64,000 nt of DNA, taken from Pseudomonas sp. BGI-2. GTDB taxonomy: Bacteria > Pseudomonadota > Gammaproteobacteria > Pseudomonadales > Pseudomonadaceae. The first letter of the stretch is position 1. Each line of letters opens with the position of its first letter. The notes beneath the pieces are model-generated. The model was given only the letters and a program-made list of their open reading frames with translations, made no database searches and was not told where the DNA came from. Shown here piece after piece: positions 33,835 to 42,450 of the stretch. A program made the position numbers and the translations under genes. The stretch is from assembly GCF_004310295.1 (NCBI RefSeq), contig NZ_SISB01000032.1, positions 1 to 64,000 of the forward strand, in the 5' to 3' direction.

Positions 33835-34869
33835 ATGTCGATTTTCCTTTTATTGCGCATGTACGCCTCGTCCCTCTTCCACCGCTTCGGCTGGGCAGGC
33901 CTGGTCATTGCCTTGGGCGTACACCTGATCACGGCTTATCTGGGCCTGGTGTTTCTGGGCGAACAACACCTCACCGCCCCCGCCACGTTTACTTACTTCT
34001 ATCTCACCACCACACTCACCGTCGGCTATGGCGATCTCGCGCCGCAGACACCGGCGGGGCGAATTTTCGTGGCCACCTGGGTCATGCTCGGGGGCATTGC
34101 GCTGCTGACGGCAGCCATCGGCAAAACCACCAGCAGTGTCATCGATGCATGGAGAAAAGGCATGAAGGGCAAAGGCGATTTCACCGGCAAGGTCGGCCAT
34201 ACGGTTCTCATCGGCTGGGAAGGCGCGTCCAGCGAGCGGGTCATTGAATTGTTGCTTCAGGACGAAACCTCGAACGACAACCTGATCGTCATTTGCGATT
34301 GCACCCTTGAAGAAAACCCGATGCCGGGCAAAGCGACCTTTATCAAAGGTGAAAGCCTGTCCTCCGTGGCGTTGTTGCTGCGCGCCGGCGTTCCTGGTGC
34401 CGAACGCGTCCTGGTGCGAACCCATTCAGACGACCTGACCCTGGCCACCGTGCTGGCGGTCAATCAACTGAAACCTGTCGGGCATGTGGTCGCCCATTTC
34501 AATGACAGTGAAGTCGCTGCGCTCGCCAGCGCCTACGCGCCCAGCCTGGAATGCACCTCAAGCATGGCCATCGAGATGCTGGTGCGCGCCTCTCAGGATC
34601 CGGGCTCGTCAGTGGTCATCAATGAACTGCTGTGCGTGGGCCAAGGCGCCACTCAATACCTGATGAAACTGCCCGAGGCCTTCGAAGCCACGTTCGGCGA
34701 TCTGTACACTCGGATGAAAGAACACCACAACGCCACGCTCATCGGCTATCGCGCCAAAGGTGCCCAACAACCGTCGATCAACCCGCCCAGCGCTACGCGC
34801 GTTGAGGGCGGCGAACTCTTCTACATCGCCTCCACTCGCCTCAAGGAAATCTCCAATGGGATGGTTTAA
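33835..34869 (+). CDS. Two-helix K+ channel with RCK-like (TrkA-N) domain
   Basis: A 344-residue protein: an outer helix (LVIALGVHLITAYLGLVFLG), a pore helix and selectivity filter TLTVGYGDLAP (TVGYGD at residues 62-67), an inner helix (VMLGGIALLTAAIG), then a Rossmann-like RCK domain starting GHTVLIGWEGASSERVIELL. The usual GxGxxG is changed to GWEGAS, so the nucleotide preference is unclear. The C-terminal 100 residues may be a second regulatory lobe. It overlaps the DUF2491 gene by 14 bases, which ties the channel tightly to the operon. Absent from the E. coli yjf operon. Confidence 0.9.
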   Translation: MSIFLLLRMYASSLFHRFGWAGLVIALGVHLITAYLGLVFLGEQHLTAPATFTYFYLTTTLTVGYGDLAPQTPAGRIFVATWVMLGGIALLTAAIGKTTSSVIDAWRKGMKGKGDFTGKVGHTVLIGWEGASSERVIELLLQDETSNDNLIVICDCTLEENPMPGKATFIKGESLSSVALLLRAGVPGAERVLVRTHSDDLTLATVLAVNQLKPVGHVVAHFNDSEVAALASAYAPSLECTSSMAIEMLVRASQDPGSSVVINELLCVGQGATQYLMKLPEAFEATFGDLYTRMKEHHNATLIGYRAKGAQQPSINPPSATRVEGGELFYIASTRLKEISNGMV

Positions 34870-35533
34870 ACAGTTGATGGGGCTTGAGGCCCCGAACGCG
34901 ACGACAGAGTCGAAATGGACCGCCAACGAAACTCCGCCACCGGCCACTGGCCCATTGGGCCTGGGATTGGGCAAGGGCGTGATGTTCGACACCTCCCTGA
35001 GATTGTTGCTCGACGGCAACACCACGGTAACCATCCCGGGGTCCCAGCAGATCTGGAGCAACGGCACCGTCGATCTCGGGCAATCGACCTGGCTGTCGCG
35101 CTATTACATGAACGACGAAGATTACTGGTTGCAGGTGCACACCACCGGCGACATCGCCGGGCAGGTCGAGTCGGTGATCCTGTTCAACTACCTCAGTTAC
35201 ATCACCATCAGCAGTGAAGCGGAGCTGCGTCGGCTGGCCGGCCCGCAAAGCCTGATCGGGCTGCCGACCTACACCCATAACGGCGTCGAATACACCCGCG
35301 AATGGGGCACCGAAAATGGCCAGACAGAATTGGTGGCACTGAGCGAACAGCTGAAAAATCCGGAGGAGTCCTACAACATCGAGCACCGTTCGATGCTGTA
35401 CGCCCGTGAAACCGGCCTGACCGATCGCCGGGAGTTCCTGCTGTTTTCCGTCGAAGAAGACGCCGAAGGCACCATCAGCTTGAGCACGTCGCTGGGCATC
35501 TCGCTCTACACAACCGACCTGAATACGTTCTGA
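34856..35533 (+). CDS. DUF2491 family protein (YjfK-like)
   Basis: A 225-residue soluble protein. The start at 34856 gives MGWFKQLMGLEAP, the conserved YjfK-type opening. The core LGLGKGVMFDTSLRLLLDGN, DDEDYWLQVHTTGDIAGQVE and EYTREWGTENGQTELVALSE match the DUF2491 family. No signal peptide or membrane helix. Function unknown. Its start is inside the channel gene's last codons (translational coupling), and the DUF350 gene follows 16 bases on. Confidence 0.82.
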   Translation: MGWFKQLMGLEAPNATTESKWTANETPPPATGPLGLGLGKGVMFDTSLRLLLDGNTTVTIPGSQQIWSNGTVDLGQSTWLSRYYMNDEDYWLQVHTTGDIAGQVESVILFNYLSYITISSEAELRRLAGPQSLIGLPTYTHNGVEYTREWGTENGQTELVALSEQLKNPEESYNIEHRSMLYARETGLTDRREFLLFSVEEDAEGTISLSTSLGISLYTTDLNTF

Positions 35534-35549
35534 AAAAAGGAAGCAGTCC

Positions 35550-35978
35550 ATGCTAGAAGCACTCTCCATCTCTCTGAACAAAGCCGCCGTGTTCGGGTTT
35601 GTCGCGTACATCCTCGGCGCCGCGGTGCTGTTCGCGCTGTTCCAGTTCATCTACACCCGTATCACACCGCACAAGGAATTCGAACTGATCCGCTCGGGCA
35701 ACGTCGCCGCCGCAATCGCTCTGGGCGGCGCCCTCATCGGTTTCGCGATTCCGGCCAGCAATGTGATTGCCTACTCGATCAGCCTGCTCGACTTCGTCGT
35801 CTGGTCGCTGATCGCGGCAGTCGTGCAACTGCTGGCGTTCCTGGTGACCAGCCTGGTGTTGAAAGGCACTTCTGAACGGATCAAGAAAGGCGAAATCGCG
35901 GCGGGTGTCTATGTCGCGGCCGTGGCCATCAGCGTTGGCATGTTGAACGCCGCCTGCATGACCCCTACCCCGAACTGA
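35550..35978 (+). CDS. DUF350 membrane protein (YjfL-like)
   Basis: A 142-residue polytopic membrane protein with four predicted helices (AAVFGFVAYILGAAVLFALF, AAIALGGALIGFAIPASNVI, LIAAVVQLLAFLVTSLVL, and a C-terminal helix AGVYVAAVAISVGMLNAACM). The family's two-by-two helix repeat is visible, with the ALGGALIGFAI glycine-rich motif. DUF350 proteins often sit beside glutathionylspermidine-synthase-like genes, as here. Function unknown. Confidence 0.85.
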   Translation: MLEALSISLNKAAVFGFVAYILGAAVLFALFQFIYTRITPHKEFELIRSGNVAAAIALGGALIGFAIPASNVIAYSISLLDFVVWSLIAAVVQLLAFLVTSLVLKGTSERIKKGEIAAGVYVAAVAISVGMLNAACMTPTPN

Positions 35979-35996
35979 TTGCGCACGGAGCTCCCG

Positions 35997-36716
35997 ATGA
36001 AACGAAGCAAGTACGTTCAACTGTCGCTGGCAGCCTCGGTCGCCATGGCGATATCAGGCTGCGGGCCGACAGAAAAAACTTACCCGGTGCAGAAGAAATA
36101 CAACTTCCAGTCCGTTCAGCAATGCTCCGATGAAAAACTCCCGGTGGACGTCTGCTCGGACGCCTACATGACCGCCATGGCCGAGCATCGCCGCATTGCG
36201 CCGGTGTACGACAGCCAGGCCGATTGCGATGCCGACTTTGTCGCCGACTGGTGCCAGCAGGATTCCGCCGGCAGGTTCATCCCCAAGCTCGGTGGTTTCG
36301 AATTGACCGCCGATGGCCAGGTGACGCAATCCCAAGTGGACGCGGCCAAGGCGCAATTGCCGGCCTCGGAAGCGGCGAACAGTGGTGGCTCGGGCTTCTC
36401 CACCAGCAGCCTTTTGACCGGCCTGCTGATCGGCAACATGCTGAGCAGCAACCGCAACAGCTACTACTCCGAGCCGGTGTACCGCTATCGCGATGATCGC
36501 GGCAGCTATTCGAACTCGACACTCAGCCAGCGGATTTCCAAGGGCTCGACGTTTAACAAGTCCAATCAGGCGAGGTACGGCAGCAGCAACTACGCCGACT
36601 CGGTCCGTTCTTCTACCAGCAAGCCGGTTTCCGTTGCCTCGTCCACCTCCCGTGGCGGCTTTGGCAGCAAGGCCAGCGCACGCAGCGGCTGGGGCGGCGG
36701 CGGATCGAGCAGTTAA
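35997..36716 (+). CDS. DUF1190 lipoprotein (YjfM-like)
   Basis: A 239-residue lipoprotein. The start at 35997 with GGAG upstream gives MKRSKYVQLSLAASVAMAIS, then lipobox ISGC. The mature part has the DUF1190 cysteine-containing segment (QQCSDEKLPVDVCSDAYMTA, DCDADFVADWCQQDSAGRF), a short hydrophobic stretch (SSLLTGLLIGNMLS) and a long Ser/Gly/Arg-rich low-complexity tail ending GWGGGGSSS. The tail looks like YjfM/YgiB-type proteins. It is 18 bases after the DUF350 stop and 12 before the synthase gene. Confidence 0.85.
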   Translation: MKRSKYVQLSLAASVAMAISGCGPTEKTYPVQKKYNFQSVQQCSDEKLPVDVCSDAYMTAMAEHRRIAPVYDSQADCDADFVADWCQQDSAGRFIPKLGGFELTADGQVTQSQVDAAKAQLPASEAANSGGSGFSTSSLLTGLLIGNMLSSNRNSYYSEPVYRYRDDRGSYSNSTLSQRISKGSTFNKSNQARYGSSNYADSVRSSTSKPVSVASSTSRGGFGSKASARSGWGGGGSSS

Positions 36717-36728
36717 GGGGACCGGGGC

Positions 36729-37886
36729 ATGAAGAAAATCCAATGCGCAGAGCGTCCTGACTGGAAACAGACGGCCGAGGGTCTCGGCTTTCTGTTCCAT
36801 ACCATCGACAACGAACCCTACTGGGACGAGAGCGCGTATTACCAATTCACGCTCAAGCAAATCGAGAACGATCTCGAAGATCCGACCACCGAGATCCATG
36901 AGATGTGCATGGACCTGGTGGCCCGTGTGGTTCAGAGCGAGGAGCTGCTGGAGCGCCTGAGCATCCCCGCGCCATTCTTCGACATGGTTCGCACCTCATG
37001 GCTCGAAGGTCACCCGCACCTGTACGGGCGCATGGACTTCTCCTACAACGGCACCGGCCCCGCCAAGTTGCTGGAACTCAACTACGACACGCCGACCAGC
37101 CTGTATGAGGCCGCGGCATTTCAGTGGGGCTGGCTGGAGCAATGCATCGAACTCGGCTTGCTGCCCAAGCATGCCGACCAGTTCAACAGCATCGACACCA
37201 AACTGCATCAGGCCTTCGCTCAATTGCAGCTCAAGCAGCCCTTCTACTTCGCCTCGATGAAAGACTCTGTCGAAGACAAAGGCACCACTGATTACCTGCG
37301 GCTGGTGGCGGAAAAGGTCGGCATCGAATCACGCCACATCGATATCGAAGACATCGGCCTGACCAGTGACGGGCGTTTCGTGGACCTAGAGGATCGCTGG
37401 ATTCCTCACCTGTTCAAGCTGCACGCCTGGGAATTCATCTTCCACGAGCCCTTTGGTGCAGCGATTGCCCAGAGTGATACGCAGTTTTTCGAGCCAGCCT
37501 GGAAATCCATCATCTCCAACAAAGGCATCCTGCCGCTGTTGTGGGAGTTCAACAAAGGTCATCCAAACCTGCTCGCGGCCCACCTGGATACCGATCCGAA
37601 CAAAGCGGTGCCCAAGGGCTGGGTGCGCAAGCCATTCTTCTCGCGGGAAGGCGCCAACATCGAGCTGCAAACCGCCGAAGGTCTGATCGTGAAAGAGGAC
37701 GGCCCCTATACCGATGCGCCGTTTATCCTTCAGGAATTCGCGCCACTGCCGAAGTTTGGCGACAGCTATACGCTGATCGGTTCCTGGGTGATCGGCGATC
37801 AGGCGGCCGGTATCGGCGTGCGTGAGGACAACAGCTTGATCACCAAGGATTCGAGTCGGTTCTTGCCGCATCTGATACTCGACTGA
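36729..37886 (+). CDS. Glutathionylspermidine-synthase-like ATP-grasp ligase (YjfC-like)
   Basis: A 385-residue protein matching the C-terminal synthetase domain of glutathionylspermidine synthase: GRMDFSYNGTGPAKLLELNY, TPTSLYEAAAFQWGW, a central KPFFSREGANIEL ATP-grasp segment and ALPKFGDSYTLIGSWVIGDQ near the end. It lacks the amidase half of E. coli Gss, as do YjfC/YgiC. It may ligate a peptide to a polyamine or similar amine, or modify a partner in the operon; the substrate is unknown. Last gene of the yjf-like set. Confidence 0.88.
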   Translation: MKKIQCAERPDWKQTAEGLGFLFHTIDNEPYWDESAYYQFTLKQIENDLEDPTTEIHEMCMDLVARVVQSEELLERLSIPAPFFDMVRTSWLEGHPHLYGRMDFSYNGTGPAKLLELNYDTPTSLYEAAAFQWGWLEQCIELGLLPKHADQFNSIDTKLHQAFAQLQLKQPFYFASMKDSVEDKGTTDYLRLVAEKVGIESRHIDIEDIGLTSDGRFVDLEDRWIPHLFKLHAWEFIFHEPFGAAIAQSDTQFFEPAWKSIISNKGILPLLWEFNKGHPNLLAAHLDTDPNKAVPKGWVRKPFFSREGANIELQTAEGLIVKEDGPYTDAPFILQEFAPLPKFGDSYTLIGSWVIGDQAAGIGVREDNSLITKDSSRFLPHLILD

Positions 37887-37909
37887 TCCTCCGTCACCCC
37901 ACTAAAAAA

Positions 37910-37930
37910 GCCCGGTGCCGTGCATCGGGC
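37910..37930. terminator. Hairpin after the yjf-like operon
   Basis: gcccggtgc-cgt-gcatcgggc forms a nine-pair stem with one G-T pair. The T run expected downstream on the plus strand is absent, though an A run precedes it, so it would work better for minus-strand RNA. Weak evidence. Confidence 0.4.
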
Positions 37931-38043
37931 ATTGGGGCGAAACAGGTGTAAACCTGATCGAGAACCAGACAACCACAAGACTTACCGCTGAAAAGCCGGA
38001 TAATGGCGGCCAAATCGTCTAGCCGTTATTCTGGTAATCCCCC

Positions 38044-40248
38044 ATGGAAATCAAGGTCAACTTTCTCGACAACCTTCGACTTGAAGCCAAGTTCGATGAC
38101 TTCACGGTGGTGGCCGATCAACCTATCCGCTACAAGGGCGATGGCTCGGCACCGGGCCCGTTCGACTACTTCCTGGCTTCGTCGGCGTTGTGCGCGGCGT
38201 ATTTTGTGAAGTTGTACTGCAGCACGCGCAACATCCCCACGGATAACATCCGTCTGTCGCAGAACAATATTGTTGACCCGGAAAACCGCTACAACCAGAT
38301 TTTCAAGATCCAGGTCGAGTTGCCGGCGGACATCTCCGACAAGGACCGCCAGGGCATCCTGCGTTCCATCGACCGTTGCACCGTGAAAAAAGTGGTGCAA
38401 GCCGGGCCTGAGTTTGTGATCGAAGAAGTGGAAAACCTCGACGCCGACGCCCAGGCATTGCTGATGCCGGCTTCCAGTTCAGAGGCAAGCACTTATATTG
38501 CGGGCAAGGATCTACCGCTGGAGCAAACCATCGCCAATATGTCGGCCATTCTGGCGGACCTGGGCATGAAGATTGAAATCGCCTCGTGGCGCAACATCGT
38601 GCCCAATGTCTGGTCGCTGCATATCCGCGATGCGCACTCGCCGATGTGCTTTACCAACGGCAAGGGCGCCACCAAGGAAGGCGCGTTGGCGTCGGCGTTG
38701 GGCGAGTTTATCGAGCGACTCAACTGCAACTTCTTCTACAACGACCAGTTCTGGGGCGAAGACATCGCCAACGCGGCGTTTGTGCACTACCCGGACGAAC
38801 GCTGGTTCAAGCCTGGCCGCAAAGATGCACTGCCGACCGAAATTCTCGACGAATACTGCCTGAAGATTTACAACCGCGACGGCGAGCTGCGCGGCTCCCA
38901 TCTGATCGATACCAACTCGGGCAATGAAGAGCGCGGCATCTGCTCGTTGCCGTACGTGCGCCAGTCGGACGGCGAGGTGGTGTATTTCCCGTCCAACCTG
39001 ATTGAAAACCTGTTCCTGAGCAACGGCATGAGTGCCGGTAACACGCTGGCCGAAGCCCAGGTGCAGTGCCTGTCGGAAATCTTCGAGCGCGCGGTAAAAC
39101 GCGAAATCATCGAAGGTGAATTTGCCCTGCCGGATGTGCCGGCCAACGTGCTGGCGAAGTACCCGGGGATACTGGCCGGTATTCAGGCGCTGGAAGAGCA
39201 AGGGTTCCCCGTGCTGGTGAAAGATGCCTCCCTGGGCGGTGAATTCCCGGTGATGTGCGTCACGTTGATGAACCCGCGTACGGGTGGTGTGTTCGCCTCG
39301 TTCGGCGCGCACCCGAGCCTGGAAGTGGCGCTGGAACGCAGCCTCACCGAATTGCTCCAGGGCCGCAGCTTCGAAGGCCTCAACGACTTGCCTCAGCCGA
39401 CGTTCGAAGGTCATGCGGTGACCGAGCCGAATAACTTCGTCGAGCACTTTATCGACTCCAGCGGCGTGGTGTCGTGGCGCTTCTTCAGCTCCAAGTCGGA
39501 TTACGAATTCGTGGAGTGGGACTTCTCGGGCCAGGGTGAAAACTCGAATACCGACGAAGCCGCGACCTTGTTCGGCATTCTCGAAGGCATGGGCAAGCAA
39601 GTGTACATGGCGGTCTACGAGCATATCGGCGCGACGGCGTGCCGCATCCTGGTGCCGGACTATTCGGAAATCTATCCCGCGGACGATCTGATCTGGGACA
39701 ACACCAACAAAGCGCTGTTCTTCCGCGCCGATATCCTGAACCTGCATCGCCTGGACGAAGAAGAACTGCAAGCACTGGTTGAGCGTCTGGTGGAAAGCGA
39801 GCTGGACGACTACACCGACATTACGTCCTTGATCGGCATCGAATTTGACGACAATACCGCCTGGGGTCAGCTGACAATCCTGGAGTTGAAGCTGCTGATT
39901 TATCTCGCCTTGCAGCAATATGAAGAGGCGAAAGAGGCAGTGGAAATGTTCCTGCAGTACAACGACAACACGGTTGAGCGCGGCTTGTTCTACCAGGCCG
40001 TCAATGTGGTGCTGGAGATGAAGCTGGACGAAGACCTGGAACTGGAAGACTACAAGGCCAATTTCCGCCGGATGTTTGGCAACGAGCGGACGGATGCAGC
40101 GATTGGATCGGTGGACGGCAGCGTGCGCTTCTTTGGCTTGACGCCTACGAGCATGAAACTGGAGGGGCTCGATAGGCACCTGCGGCTGATCGATAGCTAC
40201 AAAAAACTGCATACGGCGCGGGCCAACGTGACCGCTTTATCCCGTTAA
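38044..40248 (+). CDS. OsmC-YcaO fusion protein
   Basis: A 734-residue two-part protein. Residues 1-145 are an OsmC/Ohr-like domain with the cysteine pair C50 (SSALCAA) and C112 (DRCTVKK) and the opening IKVNFLDNLRLEAKF. From about residue 165 it is a YcaO ATP-dependent cyclodehydratase-type domain (TNGKGATKEGALASALGEFI, QCLSEIFERAVKREIIEGEF), with the E. coli-YcaO-like C-terminal TPR-like tail. E. coli YcaO helps RimO methylthiolate ribosomal protein S12. The OsmC part might protect or sense thiols/peroxides during that reaction. It is separated from the yjf-like operon by 157 bases. Confidence 0.9.
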   Translation: MEIKVNFLDNLRLEAKFDDFTVVADQPIRYKGDGSAPGPFDYFLASSALCAAYFVKLYCSTRNIPTDNIRLSQNNIVDPENRYNQIFKIQVELPADISDKDRQGILRSIDRCTVKKVVQAGPEFVIEEVENLDADAQALLMPASSSEASTYIAGKDLPLEQTIANMSAILADLGMKIEIASWRNIVPNVWSLHIRDAHSPMCFTNGKGATKEGALASALGEFIERLNCNFFYNDQFWGEDIANAAFVHYPDERWFKPGRKDALPTEILDEYCLKIYNRDGELRGSHLIDTNSGNEERGICSLPYVRQSDGEVVYFPSNLIENLFLSNGMSAGNTLAEAQVQCLSEIFERAVKREIIEGEFALPDVPANVLAKYPGILAGIQALEEQGFPVLVKDASLGGEFPVMCVTLMNPRTGGVFASFGAHPSLEVALERSLTELLQGRSFEGLNDLPQPTFEGHAVTEPNNFVEHFIDSSGVVSWRFFSSKSDYEFVEWDFSGQGENSNTDEAATLFGILEGMGKQVYMAVYEHIGATACRILVPDYSEIYPADDLIWDNTNKALFFRADILNLHRLDEEELQALVERLVESELDDYTDITSLIGIEFDDNTAWGQLTILELKLLIYLALQQYEEAKEAVEMFLQYNDNTVERGLFYQAVNVVLEMKLDEDLELEDYKANFRRMFGNERTDAAIGSVDGSVRFFGLTPTSMKLEGLDRHLRLIDSYKKLHTARANVTALSR

Positions 40249-40261
40249 ACAGCGCCAACAA

Positions 40262-40292
40262 AAAAGCGAAGCCATATGGCTTCGCTTTTTTT
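40262..40292. terminator. Bidirectional rho-independent terminator
   Basis: aaaagcgaagcc-atat-ggcttcgctttttttg, a perfect eight-pair stem with A and T tracts, between the convergent OsmC-YcaO gene and ssb. Confidence 0.95.
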
Positions 40293-40318
40293 GTTTACGG
40301 TTCTGAAAAAGCTGCGGA

Positions 40319-40852
40319 TCAGAACGGGATATCGTCATCGAAGCTGTCGAAATCCGGAGCCGGTTGCGGAGCCTGCTGTGGTGCTGGACGCGACTGTTGC
40401 GGAGCCGATTGCTGGGGTGCCGACTGCTGTGGACGCGGAGCCTGCTGACGTGGGGCCGGAGCGGACTGCTGATAGTTGTTGCCCCCGCCTTGTTGGTCGC
40501 CCTGCTGTGGACGGCCGCCGAGCAGTTGCATGGTGCCTTGCATGTCGACCACGATTTCGGTGGTGTAACGCTTGATACCGTCTTTTTCCCACTCGCGGGT
40601 CTGCAGCTTGCCTTCGATGTAGACCTGCGAACCTTTACGCAGGTATTCGCCGGCGATCTCGGCAACCTTGCCGAACATCGAAACACGGTGCCATTCGGTC
40701 TTCTCGACCTTCTGACCGGTTTGCTTGTCGGTCCACTGTTCGCTGGTCGCCAGACTCAGGTTGGTCACGGCGTTACCGTTAGGCAAGTAGCGAACTTCGG
40801 GATCCTGGCCGCAAGTGCCGACCAATATGACTTTGTTAACCCCACGGGCCAT
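40319..40852 (-). CDS. ssb: Single-stranded DNA-binding protein
   Basis: A 177-residue SSB. The N-terminal OB fold covers residues 1-110 ([20 protein letters not shown] to [20 protein letters not shown]). A Gln/Pro/Ala-rich flexible linker follows, and the invariant acidic tip [11 protein letters not shown] ends the protein and recruits repair and replication partners. The repetitive linker ([14 protein letters not shown]) is close to 60 residues. It is ten bases after the YajR-type gene, as in other pseudomonads. Confidence 0.97.
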   Translation of the reverse strand: MARGVNKVILVGTCGQDPEVRYLPNGNAVTNLSLATSEQWTDKQTGQKVEKTEWHRVSMFGKVAEIAGEYLRKGSQVYIEGKLQTREWEKDGIKRYTTEIVVDMQGTMQLLGGRPQQGDQQGGGNNYQQSAPAPRQQAPRPQQSAPQQSAPQQSRPAPQQAPQPAPDFDSFDDDIPF

Positions 40853-40861
40853 AACGTTCTC

Positions 40862-42259
40862 CTAGGCTACGCACGCTGCCCCGGCCGGGTTGTTCACCAG
40901 GCGCTCAAGGGTGGTGCGATCCAATAGTTCGGTGTCCAATTTTATGTAAATCGCCGCTTCATCTTCGACGATCACTGCATCTGTTACCCCTACGACGGCC
41001 TTCAGGCGCTCGACCAGACCCGCTTCGCGGATCGCCTCGGGCGACAACGGCAAGCGCAGGCTCGTCACGTAAGGTGGTTCGCGCATGGTAACAGCAAAGG
41101 CCAGCCAGAGGGCAGCCAGGCCGGCGCATCCGAGGAATACAACCGACAAACCGCCGTGCTGGAACATCCAGCCGCCGAGGATCCCGCCCAGCGCCGAACC
41201 GAGGAACTGGCTGGTGGAATAAACCCCCATCGCCGTGCCCTTGCCGCCGGCCGGTGAAACCTTGCTGATCAGCGATGGCAACGAAGCTTCCAGCAAGTTG
41301 AACGCGGTAAAGAACACCACTGTTCCGATCACCAGAGCCCGCAGGCTATCGCCGAACTGCCAGAAGAATAGCTCAGTGAGCATCAGCGTCAGCACCGCGC
41401 CCAATAAAACTCGTTTCATTTTGCGTTTCTTCTCGCCGTAGATAATGAACGGGATCATGGCGAAGAAGGAAATCAGCAGCGCGGTCAGGTACACCCACCA
41501 GTGCTGCTCTTTAGGCAGCCCAGCTTTTTCGACCAGGGCCAGGGGCAATGCAACGAAGCTCGACATCAACATCGCGTGCAACACAAAAATGCCCAGGTCC
41601 AGGCGCAACAGGTCCGGATGCTTGAGCGTCGGGATCAGCGCCGAACGCGCGACGCCGGATTCACGGTGCTGCAACGGGCCGTTGGCTCGCGGCACCATGA
41701 ACATCACGATCACGATGCCGAAGAGCGCCATGCCGCCCGTGGCGAGGAACAGCCCGGACAGACCGAAAGCACGGGTCAACAACGGTCCCACAACCATAGC
41801 GACGGCGAACGACAGACCTATCGTCATGCCGATCATGGCCATGGCTTTGGTCCGATGCTGCTCGCGGGTCAGGTCCGACAGCAACGCCATGACCGCTGCT
41901 GAAATCGCCCCGGCGCCTTGCAGGATGCGTCCAGCGATGACGCCCCAGATCGAATCGGCATTGGCTGCCAGCACGCTACCGAGGGCGAAGATGATCAGCC
42001 CCAGGTAAATCACCGGACGACGGCCGATGCGGTCGGAGATGAAGCCGAATGGAATCTGAAAGATCGCCTGGGTCAGGCCGTAAGCGCCGATCGCCAGCCC
42101 GATGAGGGCCGGGGTCGCTCCTGCCAGATCCATCCCATAGGTCGCCAGAACCGGCAACACCATGAACATGCCAAGCATACGGAAGGCGAACACAAGGGCC
42201 AGACCGCTTGCTGCGCGGGTCTCACTGCCACTCATGCGTTCGCTGTGGGGATCGTGCAT
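40862..42259 (-). CDS. MFS transporter, YajR type
   Basis: A 465-residue 12-helix major facilitator protein. Motif A (GFISDRIGRRPVIYLGL) between helices 2 and 3 and the helix-4 segment GRILQGAGAISAAVMALLSD are intact. After helix 12 a soluble domain of about 70 residues (LPLSPEAIREAGLVERLKAV through LDTELLDRTTLERLV) matches the ferredoxin-like YAM domain known from E. coli YajR, which may sense cytosolic ligands. The substrate is unknown. Divergent from uvrA. Confidence 0.87.
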   Translation of the reverse strand: MHDPHSERMSGSETRAASGLALVFAFRMLGMFMVLPVLATYGMDLAGATPALIGLAIGAYGLTQAIFQIPFGFISDRIGRRPVIYLGLIIFALGSVLAANADSIWGVIAGRILQGAGAISAAVMALLSDLTREQHRTKAMAMIGMTIGLSFAVAMVVGPLLTRAFGLSGLFLATGGMALFGIVIVMFMVPRANGPLQHRESGVARSALIPTLKHPDLLRLDLGIFVLHAMLMSSFVALPLALVEKAGLPKEQHWWVYLTALLISFFAMIPFIIYGEKKRKMKRVLLGAVLTLMLTELFFWQFGDSLRALVIGTVVFFTAFNLLEASLPSLISKVSPAGGKGTAMGVYSTSQFLGSALGGILGGWMFQHGGLSVVFLGCAGLAALWLAFAVTMREPPYVTSLRLPLSPEAIREAGLVERLKAVVGVTDAVIVEDEAAIYIKLDTELLDRTTLERLVNNPAGAACVA

Positions 42260-42450
42260 GGAAAAACCTCATGTGAACCGGCGGCGATTCTACCAGTCCC
42301 ATCGATTGACGGGGTATATCGCGACGCTTTGACGCGCTCCGCTGACAGACTCTTCATGTAAGACATCATCCCGCTCGTTTGATAGTGTGCATCCATCCAG
42401 TATTTGGCCGTATACTCCTACGTTTTCGACGCCCGCCAAGCGAGGCCACT

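Noticed and set aside
38512-40212. A 566-codon minus-strand frame inside the OsmC-YcaO gene.
   Set aside because: Antisense to a gene with clear domains; no start signal, no motif, His/Arg/Gln-rich mirror composition.
42385-42400. GTGTGCATCCATCCAG upstream of uvrA as a LexA/SOS box.
   Set aside because: Only partly fits CTGT-N8-ACAG or the Pseudomonas variant ending CCAG; the first half site has a mismatch and the spacer is not AT-rich. Too weak to list.
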